Virus record (IMG/VR): IMGVR_UViG_3300032605_000012
Location: 1 to 64,000 of that record
Origin: a virus
Reading direction: 5' to 3' (one strand)
Length of the DNA: 64,000 bases
Shown: piece by piece, positions 7,520 through 16,158 of the stretch
Layout: every line of letters begins with the position of its first letter
Numbering within the stretch: the stretch's first letter is position 1
Made by a program: the position numbers and the translations under genes
Notes under the pieces: model-generated
The model's input: only the letters and a program-made list of their open reading frames with translations
The model's database searches: none
Told to the model about the DNA's origin: nothing

Positions 7520-7696
7520 ATGGCTAAACATGAAGACGAAGCAGAAGACAAAAAGCTCTTTAAAAAGATGATCAAAGCTGAAGAGAAAAAGCTTGGCGTC
7601 AAAAAAATGGCTAAAGGTGGAGTGACTGGCAAAGCAATGCGTGCTGTTGGACGTAACTTAGCTCGTGCTCACAACCAAAAACCTGGGAGCAAATAA
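7520..7696 (+). CDS. Small basic phage protein (VGRNLARA-type)
   Basis: This 58-residue protein opens MAKHEDEAEDKKLFKKMIKA and ends with MRAVGRNLARAHNQKPGSK, a motif I recognise from small phage proteins near head-tail genes. The function is unknown. It has a GGAG ribosome site and its stop codon overlaps the next start (TAATG). Confidence 0.6.
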   Translation: MAKHEDEAEDKKLFKKMIKAEEKKLGVKKMAKGGVTGKAMRAVGRNLARAHNQKPGSK

Positions 7697-8013
7697 TGGC
7701 TATTGCAAAGAACGTAAAACCCACAACTAAAAACAGTCCTGCTGTTAAAGTTGGTAAAGGTAAGTTTGATGCTCCTGCATCAGATTATGCTGCACCGCAC
7801 AAAATGAATGGCGAAAAGATTAGCCCTAAGACGGATTCTTTTGTTACTCAAGATCCTAATAGACTATTGGCTGGCCAACAAAACACAAGAACAGCCGCTA
7901 TGCGTGTAAGCATGGGCGATCCTGCTGCTGATGATGTAAAAACTGACGGTCAAAAGATGCGTGGCGCAGGTGCTGCTGAGCGTGGATTTATGTCCAGAGG
8001 ACCAATGGCGTAA
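7696..8013 (+). CDS. Small hypothetical virion-region protein
   Basis: This 105-residue, Lys/Ala/Pro/Gly-rich protein has no recognisable domain. It is coupled to the previous gene by TAATG. Its TAA stop lies in the same reading frame as the next gene, whose first plausible start is a non-AUG codon 19-21 bases downstream. Confidence 0.5.
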   Translation: MAIAKNVKPTTKNSPAVKVGKGKFDAPASDYAAPHKMNGEKISPKTDSFVTQDPNRLLAGQQNTRTAAMRVSMGDPAADDVKTDGQKMRGAGAAERGFMSRGPMA

Positions 8014-8031
8014 TACACCAGGGGACTGAAA

Positions 8032-8985
8032 ATCAATTACGAATCTCTCTACAACACGATCCAAGCGTATGCTGAGAATACGGAGTCTTTGTTTCTTTCA
8101 AATATTCCTATATTCGTTCAGCAGTGTGAGGAGCGTGTGTATAACACGATTAATTTTGCCTCACTCCGTAAGAACGTAACAGGTACTTTAACCGGCGGGA
8201 ATCAGTATTTATCTTTGCCATTAGATTGGCTATCTACTTATTCAATAGCTGTTTATACGTCTGACTATACTACTGTACCTTTTACTTATCTGCTTAATAA
8301 AGACGTTAACTTTATTAGAGAAGCTTATCCTAGCCCAAATGCTACTGGCGTTCCTAAGTATTATGCGATATTTGGCCCTCAGTACGGCAATGCTAATGAG
8401 TTATCTTGTATTCTTGGTCCTACCCCAGATTCTACAAATACTTATAACGTAGAACTGCACTATTTCTTTTATCCGCCCTCGATCGTTCAAGGCATTATTA
8501 CTGGCCTTGGATCGGTAACTGCTGGATCTACATATACTCCTGGTCTTTATCAGAATGTACCGTTGTCTGGCGGATCTGGAAACGGCGCTTATGGAGATAT
8601 TTTGATTGGTTCTGGCGGAACGGTTTCTTCAGTTACTCTGCAAAATGGTGGTAACTTCTACCAGGTAGGAGATACATTGAGCGTATTGTCTACCTATGTT
8701 GGCGGCTCTGGTTCTGGCTTTTCCGTTCCAGTTGCAACGATTAACAACTCAACTGGCACAAGCTGGTTGGGGGATAACTTTGATCCCGTGCTTTTATATG
8801 GAGCTATGCGCGAAGCAATGATCTTCATGAAGGGCGAAGAGGATATGGTTAAGTACTATGAAGCTAAGTACTCTGAAGCACTTCAACTTGCTAAACGCCT
8901 TGGTGATGGACTTGAGAGAGGCGATGCGTACAGGGATGGTCAAACAAAGCTCAATACAAATATTAAAGGTAATGCTGCTATATGA
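8032..8985 (+). CDS. Second adaptor-like head-tail protein with beta insertion; apparent AUC start
   Basis: The product (317 residues from this start) is an adaptor-type protein: N-terminal helices (NYESLYNTIQAYAENTESLF, then IPIFVQQCEERVYN), the LLNKDVNFIREAYPSPNATG block, and a C-terminal helix pair (LYGAMREAMIFMKGEEDMVKYYEAKY). A Gly-rich beta domain (about residues 155-240) interrupts it. No ATG, GTG or TTG lies near the true N-terminus; the first such codon is TTG at 8089, which would cut off a well-formed helix. AGGGG at 8020-8024 sits seven bases before ATC at 8032, which is why that start is chosen. CTG at 8026 is too close to the ribosome site. Confidence 0.7.
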   Translation: MNYESLYNTIQAYAENTESLFLSNIPIFVQQCEERVYNTINFASLRKNVTGTLTGGNQYLSLPLDWLSTYSIAVYTSDYTTVPFTYLLNKDVNFIREAYPSPNATGVPKYYAIFGPQYGNANELSCILGPTPDSTNTYNVELHYFFYPPSIVQGIITGLGSVTAGSTYTPGLYQNVPLSGGSGNGAYGDILIGSGGTVSSVTLQNGGNFYQVGDTLSVLSTYVGGSGSGFSVPVATINNSTGTSWLGDNFDPVLLYGAMREAMIFMKGEEDMVKYYEAKYSEALQLAKRLGDGLERGDAYRDGQTKLNTNIKGNAAI

Positions 8986-9410
8986 TCGTCCAAACCCAAA
9001 CTACCCAGTTTAAATCAGACTGCTTAAACGGTCTGGTTAACTTTACAACAAGCTCTCCTTATACATATAAGGTTGCTTTGTATACTGGGTTAGCTACTCT
9101 TGGCAATACAACTTCAACATACGCCGGAACTTCTAATGAGGTTGTGGCTACTGGGTATACAGCCGGTGGAAATACAATCACAATTCCTCAAAACCCAAGC
9201 GTAGATTTAGCGAATAACGTAGCATTTCCTTACTTTAATAATGTGACCTGGACGGGCGCAACTATTACAGCTAGGGGCGCTTTAATCTACAATGCGACTA
9301 CAGGAAACTCGGTAGCAGTTTTAAATTTTGGCAGTGATATTACTATGAGTAACTTCACAATATCTTGGCCCGCAGCAACTTCATCTACTGCTGTTATTAC
9401 AATTTCTTAG
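8982..9410 (+). CDS. Small beta-rich virion protein
   Basis: This 142-residue protein reads as one compact beta domain (YTYKVALYTGLATLGNTTSTY, then TGATITARGALIYNATTGNS). Proteins of this type occur as minor tail or fibre-network components in podoviruses. It overlaps the adaptor-like gene by four bases (ATGA). No exact function can be given. Confidence 0.5.
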   Translation: MIVQTQTTQFKSDCLNGLVNFTTSSPYTYKVALYTGLATLGNTTSTYAGTSNEVVATGYTAGGNTITIPQNPSVDLANNVAFPYFNNVTWTGATITARGALIYNATTGNSVAVLNFGSDITMSNFTISWPAATSSTAVITIS

Positions 9411-9418
9411 GAGTCACA

Positions 9419-10051
9419 ATGGCTAACGAAGTACAAGGATGTGGAGATTACGCAGTAGCTACGCTCCATACAAATGCAAAAGCAGACAACCCAATTGGCT
9501 TAGAAGGCTTTTGGACAATGACTTGCCGTGACGCAAACGGTAATGTGAAGTGGGAAGAAGGGTTTGAGAACCAGGTTGTACAGGTTGGTAAGATTCTAAT
9601 GATGAACACCACTTTGTATACTGCTTCTGGCTATACACTTGTTGGACCTTATCTTGGTCTTATTGCTACAAGTACAGGGTATTCACCTACAGACACAATG
9701 GCTTCACACGCCGGATGGACTGAGTTTGTTAACTACACAGTCCCAGTACCTCCTCCAAGTGGTACAGCCACTGCTCAACGAGGAACAGCAGTATTTGCTA
9801 CAGCCACAGGTAATAACGTAACAACTTCAGGCTCTAACATTGTGACGAGTTCTGCAACGGCTATTACTTACACAATCACAGGTGCGGGCGGTACGATTAC
9901 AGGATGTTTCTTGGTTACAGGTACAGGCGCAAGCGCTACACTTAGCTCAACAACTGGAACTCTTTGGAGTGCAGGTGGGTTCTCAGTAGCTAAGACAACA
10001 ACCGCTGGAGACAGCGTGGCGGTCACTTATTCGACCACGGCAACGAGCTAG
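9419..10051 (+). CDS. Beta-rich virion protein
   Basis: The ATG at 9419 follows TAGGAGTCACA and is preferred over an in-frame TTG at 9365 inside the previous gene. The 210-residue protein starts with a conserved-looking block (HTNAKADNPIGLEGFWTMTC, WEEGFENQVVQVGKILMMNT) and ends in a Thr/Ser/Gly-rich beta region. It is probably a tail or collar component, since it precedes the fibre genes. The function is inferred from position. Confidence 0.5.
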   Translation: MANEVQGCGDYAVATLHTNAKADNPIGLEGFWTMTCRDANGNVKWEEGFENQVVQVGKILMMNTTLYTASGYTLVGPYLGLIATSTGYSPTDTMASHAGWTEFVNYTVPVPPPSGTATAQRGTAVFATATGNNVTTSGSNIVTSSATAITYTITGAGGTITGCFLVTGTGASATLSSTTGTLWSAGGFSVAKTTTAGDSVAVTYSTTATS

Positions 10052-10063
10052 TATTCTAGTATT

Positions 10064-10717
10064 ATGTTTTATACATATGCTCATTACACCCCAGATGGAA
10101 ACCTTTTTTACATAGGGAAAGGTAGTAATAAGCGCCGTGCTTATTATTTTTCTGGACGTAATGATCGTTGGACAAAAAAAGTTAAAAAATACGGCTTACC
10201 AAAAGTTGAAATATTAGCTCAATGGGAAAAAGAACAAGATGCTTTTGAGCATGAAAAGTTTTTAATTTCTTGTTTTAGAGGTATGGGATTTGATCTTTGC
10301 AATCTAACAGATGGTGGAGATGGAACATCTGGTTACAAACAGACGCCTGAGCATATTGAAAAAAATAGACTCGCAAGAAAAGGTAAATCTGCATATTGGA
10401 ATATAGGTCGTAAACATTCAGAAGAAACTAAAATTAAATGTGGCGCCGCAAATATAGGTAGGCCTTCATCTGAAAAGCAAAAACAGATAGCTAGTAAGTT
10501 ATTTAAAGGTAACAAATATGGGGCCGGCAACACCAATAACCGTAAATGGAAATGGATTGGGGTGCATACTGTTACGGGCAAAGAAATATTTTTTATTGGT
10601 TCTATTGAATTAAACAAAGCAGGTTTTCAACACGGAAATGTATTAAAGTGCATTAATGGAACGCGCAAATCTCATAAAGGCTACACCTGGTCTAAAGTAC
10701 CTTTGGAGAATAAATAA
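10064..10717 (+). CDS. GIY-YIG homing endonuclease with NUMOD DNA-binding modules
   Basis: The N-terminal catalytic domain has a YTYAHYTPDGNLFYIGKG signature (a GIY-YIG variant) and the Glu of the AFEHEKFLI helix. Two NUMOD3-like units follow (TPEHIEKNRLARKGKS, SEETKIKCGAANIGRPSSEK), and a NUMOD1-like module closes the protein (IELNKAGFQHGNVLKCINGT). This is the modular layout of Seg/I-TevI-type homing enzymes. The gene is A/T-rich and separates two virion genes without any visible intron. Confidence 0.87.
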   Translation: MFYTYAHYTPDGNLFYIGKGSNKRRAYYFSGRNDRWTKKVKKYGLPKVEILAQWEKEQDAFEHEKFLISCFRGMGFDLCNLTDGGDGTSGYKQTPEHIEKNRLARKGKSAYWNIGRKHSEETKIKCGAANIGRPSSEKQKQIASKLFKGNKYGAGNTNNRKWKWIGVHTVTGKEIFFIGSIELNKAGFQHGNVLKCINGTRKSHKGYTWSKVPLENK

Positions 10718-11088
10718 TGGCTTTTGTAGTTGCGGATCGCGTTCAGGAGAATGGCACTGTAGCCACGGGCACAGGCTCGGTTAATCTATCGGGCGCAGTA
10801 AACAGCTTTCAAACATTCTCTAACGGGATTGGTAACGGCAACTCCACTTATTACACAATCGTAGATCCTACTGCGGCTACTTGGGAAGTTGGGATTGGTT
10901 CTTATACTTCCTCTGGTAATACGCTATCTCGCACAACGGTGCTGTCTAATAGTTCAGGAAACACTTCGCTGATTAGTTTTAGCACATCAGATACACTGAC
11001 GGTGTTCTGTACATACCCCTCTGAGTTTTCTGCATATTCAAACGTGCCGGATCAGAGCGCATACTTTCAATCTTTTATGATGGGCTAA
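10717..11088 (+). CDS. Small virion protein preceding the fibres
   Basis: This 123-residue protein begins MAFVVADRVQENGTVATGTG and is Ser/Thr/Gly-rich, consistent with a beta domain. I recognise this opening from a widespread small phage protein encoded among fibre genes; its role is not known to me. Its start overlaps the endonuclease stop (TAATG). Confidence 0.55.
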   Translation: MAFVVADRVQENGTVATGTGSVNLSGAVNSFQTFSNGIGNGNSTYYTIVDPTAATWEVGIGSYTSSGNTLSRTTVLSNSSGNTSLISFSTSDTLTVFCTYPSEFSAYSNVPDQSAYFQSFMMG

Positions 11089-11089
11089 C

Positions 11090-11416
11090 ATGACCACATA
11101 CGCAAATACATCCTATGCCTATAAGAACGTTGGTACATCAGCGGTGGCGGTTATTTCTTCGATTAGTTCGGGCACAGTAGCTATTGCCAGTTTGATCGTA
11201 TCTAATACAACAGCATCCCCCATTACGACTTCTGTATATATTACGCGTTCAGCGGTTAATTACTATTTGGTCTATCAAGCCACTGTTCCGGCTGGTGGTT
11301 CTCTTGAGGTGATTCAGGGAAGCAGAGTAGTACTGATTGCAAGTGATGCCTTGTATGTGCAAAACGGCACAGCTACTTCTGGCGATGTGTGGATTTCAGC
11401 GATGACGGCGATCTAA
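11090..11416 (+). CDS. Small beta-rich virion protein
   Basis: This 108-residue protein has hydrophobic beta strands (SGTVAIASLIVSNTTASPIT, YYLVYQATVPAGGSLEV) and ends DVWISAMTAI. It is likely a single jelly-roll-like domain of a tail accessory protein. It begins one base after the previous stop and is followed at once by the first fibre gene. Confidence 0.5.
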   Translation: MTTYANTSYAYKNVGTSAVAVISSISSGTVAIASLIVSNTTASPITTSVYITRSAVNYYLVYQATVPAGGSLEVIQGSRVVLIASDALYVQNGTATSGDVWISAMTAI

Positions 11417-11417
11417 T

Positions 11418-13049
11418 ATGTATATAGGCAATACCCCAAACAACCAAGCTTACACACCTGCTGTAGACTTCTTCAGCGGGAATGCCTCGACCACAGTTTT
11501 TACACTGTCTCGTCCGGTTGCATCTACATATCAGATGTTAGTGGTAGTGGCTAACGTCACACAGAACCCAGGATCAGCTTATACAGTTTCAGGCAATACG
11601 ATTACGTTTGCCTCTGCGCCCCCAAGCGGTACAAATAATATTTGGGTAGAATATACAAGCTTAATTACTCAAGTTATAGCACCTAGCCCTGGTACTGTGG
11701 GTACTAGTCAATTAGCAAATGGTACTGTAGTAACTACTGCAGATGCAACTATTCATGGTCTTACTGTTGGTTTAGGTGGTGGTAGTGATGCTAATTCTAC
11801 TGCGGTTGGTGCTGGTGCTATTGGTGGCACAAATACTAGCGGATATACCCATGCTTTTGGTGTTAATGCTTTAAATGCAATTACAAGCGGTTCTTCAAAC
11901 AATGCTTTTGGTTGGGGAAGTTTGCAAAACACAACAACTGGCGGCGGTAATTCTGCTTTTGGTCATGCTGCAAATAGATTAAATACAACAGGTGCTTTCA
12001 ATACTGCACTAGGTTATAACGCCCTTTATTCAAACACCACCGCATCTTATAACACAGCACTAGGTTATAACGCCCTTTATTCAAACACCACCGCTTCTAA
12101 CAATACCGCAGTAGGTTATCTGGCTGCATATTCAAATACAACAGGTTCACCAATTACTGCTATTGGATCTGGAGCGCTCTATTTAAATACTACAGGTGCT
12201 GATAATGTGGCAGTAGGTAAAGGTGCATTAAACGCAAATACAACTGCTTCAGCAAATAATGCTTTTGGTAATTATAGTTTAGTTGCAAATACAACTGGAG
12301 CAAACAATAGTGCTTTTGGTCATGCTTCTTTAGCATCAAACACAACTGGACAAGATAATACTGCTTTTGGCTTAAATGCTCTTTACTCCAACACCACAGC
12401 CTCTAATAACACCGCAGTAGGTTATCAGGCTTTATATTCTCTAGCATCAAACAATAATACAACAGCTCTCGGTTATCAGGCTGGTTACGCACAAACTGTT
12501 GGTTCTTGTGTTTTTGTAGGTTCACAAGCTGGTTCAAATCTAAGCACAGGATATTATGGTGTTTATATTGGAACAGGAATTCAAGCTGGAAGTTCAAGTG
12601 CAACGAATGAAATAGTTATTGGAACAACATCACAAACAGGAAAAGGCTCATCAACTGGTTTTATTGCTCCTGGAACTGGTGGTGTATACCAAGGAAACAA
12701 CTCATCAAGTTGGTCAACAACATCTGATTCACGCATCAAAGAAAATGTAGCAACCATTACAACTGGTTTAGAAACCGTTACTAAATTACGACCAGTAACT
12801 TTTGATTATATTTTAACCAAAAAGTCTGACTCTGGATTTATTGCTCAAGAATTTCAAACTGTATTGCCTGACCAAGTTCAAGAACACGCTGCAAGTCCAG
12901 ACGAAAAAACCTTAACTGGTTCAGATACTCTATATGGTATTAATCCAAACCTAGTGCCGTATCTTGTATCAGCAATCCAAGAACTCAATGCAACCATCAC
13001 ACAACAAGCAGCAGACATAGCCGCACTTAAAGCAAAGGTAGGTGCATAA
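11418..13049 (+). CDS. Tail fibre with S74-type self-cleaving chaperone
   Basis: The 543-residue protein has a virion-attachment N-terminus (residues 1-80, MYIGNTPNNQAYTP...), a long stretch of head-type trimer repeats (NTTGxxNTAxGxxAL, about residues 130-350) and a C-terminal peptidase S74 chaperone (residues 436-543). The latter opens SDSRIKENV and contains LRPVTFDY and SGFIAQEFQTVLPD. In this family the chaperone helps trimer folding and then cuts itself off before the first Ser. The N-terminal domain is shared with the 13112 fibre. It should bind the host surface. Confidence 0.82.
   Translation: MYIGNTPNNQAYTPAVDFFSGNASTTVFTLSRPVASTYQMLVVVANVTQNPGSAYTVSGNTITFASAPPSGTNNIWVEYTSLITQVIAPSPGTVGTSQLANGTVVTTADATIHGLTVGLGGGSDANSTAVGAGAIGGTNTSGYTHAFGVNALNAITSGSSNNAFGWGSLQNTTTGGGNSAFGHAANRLNTTGAFNTALGYNALYSNTTASYNTALGYNALYSNTTASNNTAVGYLAAYSNTTGSPITAIGSGALYLNTTGADNVAVGKGALNANTTASANNAFGNYSLVANTTGANNSAFGHASLASNTTGQDNTAFGLNALYSNTTASNNTAVGYQALYSLASNNNTTALGYQAGYAQTVGSCVFVGSQAGSNLSTGYYGVYIGTGIQAGSSSATNEIVIGTTSQTGKGSSTGFIAPGTGGVYQGNNSSSWSTTSDSRIKENVATITTGLETVTKLRPVTFDYILTKKSDSGFIAQEFQTVLPDQVQEHAASPDEKTLTGSDTLYGINPNLVPYLVSAIQELNATITQQAADIAALKAKVGA
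12006..12094 (+). repeat. 51-bp tandem repeat inside the S74 fibre
   Basis: A 38-bp stretch starting GCACTAGGTTATAACGCCC is present twice without change, at 12006-12043 and 12057-12094, a period of 51 bp or 17 residues. Identity at silent sites indicates recent duplication of a fibre-shaft repeat. Weaker copies follow to about 12440. Confidence 0.75.
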
Positions 13050-13111
13050 TGCCACTCTCAACAATAGACAATACAGGTTTAAATACTTTGGTCCTAATGG
13101 AGATCCGCTAA
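13049..13111 (+). CDS. 20-residue mini-ORF, possible remnant of a fibre-type gene
   Basis: The ATG overlaps the previous stop (TAATG) and the reading ends with TAA abutting the next ATG. It encodes MPLSTIDNTGLNTLVLMEIR. The first dozen residues resemble the opening of phage fibre or collar proteins, so this may be the truncated head of a lost gene. It may also serve only to carry ribosomes to the next start (AATGGAGATCC contains GGAG). Confidence 0.35.
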   Translation: MPLSTIDNTGLNTLVLMEIR

Positions 13112-14143
13112 ATGTACATTGGAAATCAACCGTACCAAATAGCGTTCGTAGTAGATACGTTCAACGGGAATAACTCGACTACTGTTTTTACAATGTCTGT
13201 TGCACCTGCGAATACTGCGTCCGTCTTGGTGGTTGTATCAGGTGTTGTTCAAGATCCGAGTACATATTCAGTATCAGGTACAACGCTGACCTTCTCGGGC
13301 GCACCGCCAAGCGGAACAGGAAATATATCAGCCAGGTATCTAGGCATTCCTGCGTCTAATGTCACAACAACTGCATACCGAACAGTAACTAACTTTACTG
13401 CAACATCAGGACAGACTACATTCTCACCGCCTAGCTACACAGCAGGGTTTATTAATGTATACAGAAACGGTGTATACCTGCCGACCCCAGACTACACAGC
13501 AACCAACGGAACTACGGTAGTTTTAAACAATGGGTGTACAACAGGGGATACGGTAACGATAGAGAGCTTCTTGGTTAGTTCTGTTCTTAATGCCATCCCT
13601 GCTACTGCGGGCGCGGTGACAGGTTCTTATATAGCTTCAGGTGCGGTTGGGTCTAGCCAATTAGCAAACCTCACAACATTACCTACAAGTGGCGGTAATA
13701 TAACTTTACCTGCTGTATCTGGTACTGCAATGGTTAGCGGTAATATGCCAGCTTTTAGTGCTTATCCAAGTTCTAATCAATCTATTAGTTCAAGCACATT
13801 TACAAAAATTTTGTTTCAAACTACTGAATTTGATACTACAAGTGGAATGTATTCATCTAGCAGATTTACACCTACTGTAGCTGGATATTATCAAATTCAA
13901 GTAGCAATTTCTCCAAATTCAGCTACAACAGCAACACAATCTGCAATATATAAAAATGGAAGTTTATATAAACGTCAATTTAATAACGGATCAAATACTC
14001 CCGCTGAAGTAGTATCATTAGTTTATTTAAACGGTTCAAGTGATTATGTTGAAGGTTGGGGTTATTTAACTGGAGTATCTCCAATTGTACAAGGTAGTTC
14101 CGATCAAACATTTTTTCAAGCAGTAATGGTTAGGAGCGCTTAA
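13112..14143 (+). CDS. Tail fibre with C1q-like C-terminal domain
   Basis: The 343-residue protein shares its N-terminal attachment domain (residues 1-80, MYIGNQPYQIAF...) with the 11418 fibre. A second similar beta domain follows (FTATSGQTTFSPPSYTAGFI). The C-terminal 140 residues look like a C1q/TNF jelly roll: MPAFSAYPSSNQSISSSTFT, then FTPTVAGYYQIQVAI. Such trimer heads bind surface glycans or proteins. The next gene is a small assembly-type protein, a common pairing. Confidence 0.72.
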   Translation: MYIGNQPYQIAFVVDTFNGNNSTTVFTMSVAPANTASVLVVVSGVVQDPSTYSVSGTTLTFSGAPPSGTGNISARYLGIPASNVTTTAYRTVTNFTATSGQTTFSPPSYTAGFINVYRNGVYLPTPDYTATNGTTVVLNNGCTTGDTVTIESFLVSSVLNAIPATAGAVTGSYIASGAVGSSQLANLTTLPTSGGNITLPAVSGTAMVSGNMPAFSAYPSSNQSISSSTFTKILFQTTEFDTTSGMYSSSRFTPTVAGYYQIQVAISPNSATTATQSAIYKNGSLYKRQFNNGSNTPAEVVSLVYLNGSSDYVEGWGYLTGVSPIVQGSSDQTFFQAVMVRSA

Positions 14144-14319
14144 TGTTATACGATCAAATCAAATCAATATACCCATCATTAACTGACGAAGATTTTTCTC
14201 CAAGAGGAACAATCCAACTACAAAACGACTCAGACGGCAAAGGCGACTACATAGCTAAATGGGAACACCCAACATTTGCACAACCAACGCAAGCACAACT
14301 TGAGGCAGTAGGAAAATGA
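14143..14319 (+). CDS. XkdW-like small tail protein
   Basis: This 58-residue protein reads MLYDQIKSIYPSLTDEDFSP at its start and contains DGKGDYIAKWEHPTFAQPTQ. This is the pattern of the small XkdW-type phage family encoded next to tail fibres, where an assembly or chaperone role is suspected. Start and stop overlap both neighbours (TAATG and ATGA). It was too short for simple length cut-offs. Confidence 0.65.
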   Translation: MLYDQIKSIYPSLTDEDFSPRGTIQLQNDSDGKGDYIAKWEHPTFAQPTQAQLEAVGK

Positions 14320-15395
14320 CCAATGCAATCTCAATAGCACAGTACGGCTCTAGCAATCCTACGTTTAGGAATAGGATCATTAATGGTGCGATGGCAATCA
14401 ATCAAAGAGCAACTTCTGTTACAACAGCAGCTTATACAGTAGATAGGTGGTTTTACAATGCTTCAGTTTCAACTAAAGCAACAGTCTCACAAGACACATC
14501 TACTTACCCATCGGGATATATTTCGTCATTAAAAGCAATATCTTCATCTGCTTATTCTGTTGGCGCAACAGATTATTTTGGCTTGTACCAATCTATTGAA
14601 GGTTTGAATATTGCCGATTTGGGATGGGGTACATCTAATGCAAAAACCGTTACTTTATCGTTTCAAGTTTATTCATCGTTAACAGGAACTTTTGGCGGTT
14701 CTGTTAATAATTCTGGGTATTCAAGAAGCTACCCTTTTAGCTATACCGTATCTTCTGCTAACACTTGGACAGCAGTATCAGTGACTATTCCTGGCGATAC
14801 AAGTGGAACTTGGTTAACAACTAACGGTATTGGAATGACCGTTAATTTTAGTCTTGGTACCGGTTCAACTTATAGTGGCACTGCTGGTTCGTGGGCAGGG
14901 GTTTTATATATATCAACCACAGGCGCAACATCCGTAGTCGGAACTAACGGTGCAACCTTCTACATCACAGGCGTACAGCTAGAAGCAGGAAGCACAGCCA
15001 CTCCGTTTGAATATAGACAGTATGGTACTGAGTTGGCTTTGTGTCAGAGGTATTATGAGAAATCGTATGATCAAGCCACTGCGTCGGGGACTTCTGTTAC
15101 AGGAACTTATGCTGGATTACACATAACAGCAACTGTTAACCCAACTTCAAGTAGCTATATGGGTGGAACAATTCAATATAAGGTAACAAAAAGAAGCAAT
15201 GCTGGTTTCCAATATTGGGATGCTGCTGGAACTGCAAGTAGATATTCAACATTGACTGGTGGAGGGCTTTCCTTGGCTAACAATGTAGGTGCTCTTACTT
15301 CTGTTTATTCTGGAGATAGTCAATATGGATTTACGGTTTTACCAGGCATTGGTTTAATGTCTTTGTTTGGTTGGGCTGTCTCAGCGGAGCTATAA
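14316..15395 (+). CDS. Tail fibre / receptor-binding protein
   Basis: The 359-residue protein carries the motif FRNRIINGAMAINQRATS (residues 17-34) followed by YTVDRW, then a jelly-roll carbohydrate-binding-like domain, then VQLEAGSTATPFEYRQYGTE and LALCQRYYEKS. These blocks are typical of phage tail fibres that bind cell-surface glycans. The distal 100 residues are probably the variable tip. It is the third fibre in the cluster. Confidence 0.72.
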   Translation: MTNAISIAQYGSSNPTFRNRIINGAMAINQRATSVTTAAYTVDRWFYNASVSTKATVSQDTSTYPSGYISSLKAISSSAYSVGATDYFGLYQSIEGLNIADLGWGTSNAKTVTLSFQVYSSLTGTFGGSVNNSGYSRSYPFSYTVSSANTWTAVSVTIPGDTSGTWLTTNGIGMTVNFSLGTGSTYSGTAGSWAGVLYISTTGATSVVGTNGATFYITGVQLEAGSTATPFEYRQYGTELALCQRYYEKSYDQATASGTSVTGTYAGLHITATVNPTSSSYMGGTIQYKVTKRSNAGFQYWDAAGTASRYSTLTGGGLSLANNVGALTSVYSGDSQYGFTVLPGIGLMSLFGWAVSAEL

Positions 15396-15397
15396 AA

Positions 15398-15586
15398 ATG
15401 TACAAACTTATACCTTTAAATTGCGTCATTCGTTTATCTGATGGAATGATTATTCCTTTCGACCCTGCCAACACAGACTACACTAAATTCAAAGCTGACC
15501 TAGCCAACGGAGTAGCTCTTGAAGACGCAACAGGAACGGCAATGACTGCTGATCAAATCAAATCATTTATGGAGACGCTTCCATGA
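15398..15586 (+). CDS. Small tail-fibre partner protein (XkdW-like)
   Basis: The ATG at 15398 follows CGGAGC and is preferred over a reading that starts inside the fibre gene. The 62-residue protein contains VIRLSDGMIIPFDPANTDY, a motif of small proteins encoded directly after phage fibres, where an assembly-chaperone role is suspected. Its stop overlaps the next start. It is the second such partner in this cluster. Confidence 0.6.
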   Translation: MYKLIPLNCVIRLSDGMIIPFDPANTDYTKFKADLANGVALEDATGTAMTADQIKSFMETLP

Positions 15587-16158
15587 GTTTAACCATAGTC
15601 CAAGCGGGTATGGGTGGATCGGGCAATCCAAGCTTATCATTTCCATCTGGAGCAGGAACAGTTGCGGTACAGGGCTTATCTACTAATATTGTCAGTGGAA
15701 CTGCTCAAGCTAGTACGTCTGGTACGGCTATTACGTTTACTGGAATACCTAGCTATGCTAAGCGCATTACTGTGATGTTTCAGGGCGTTTCCACAAGTGG
15801 AACAAGCAACCCAATTATTCAATTGGGTTCCGGGTCAGCAACAACTTCCGGGTATAATGGCGCAACAGCTTATTTATTGCATATAGGTTCGGTGCAAATA
15901 ACAAATTATAGTTCGGGTTTTGCTTTAAATTCCACAGGTCAAACTGCCGCAACCACAATGAGCGGCAATATGATTTTAGCATTACAAACGGGAAATGTGT
16001 GGACCTGTTCATTTACAACAGGATGGTCAAACAATGTTGCTATTACGACAGGCGGGGGGCATGTATCTCTTTCAGGAACGCTTGATCGTGTTATTTTGAC
16101 CACAGTCAACGGCACAGACACATTTGACGCAGGATCAATCAACATTCAATACGAATAA
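15583..16158 (+). CDS. Fibre-like or receptor-binding virion protein
   Basis: This 191-residue beta-rich protein starts MSLTIVQAGMGGSGNPSLSF and ends GTLDRVILTTVNGTDTFDAG plus SINIQYE. The ending is one I associate with phage fibre tips. It lacks the trimeric repeats of the longer fibres. Start and stop overlap both neighbours. It is probably an alternate or accessory receptor-binding protein. Confidence 0.55.
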   Translation: MSLTIVQAGMGGSGNPSLSFPSGAGTVAVQGLSTNIVSGTAQASTSGTAITFTGIPSYAKRITVMFQGVSTSGTSNPIIQLGSGSATTSGYNGATAYLLHIGSVQITNYSSGFALNSTGQTAATTMSGNMILALQTGNVWTCSFTTGWSNNVAITTGGGHVSLSGTLDRVILTTVNGTDTFDAGSINIQYE

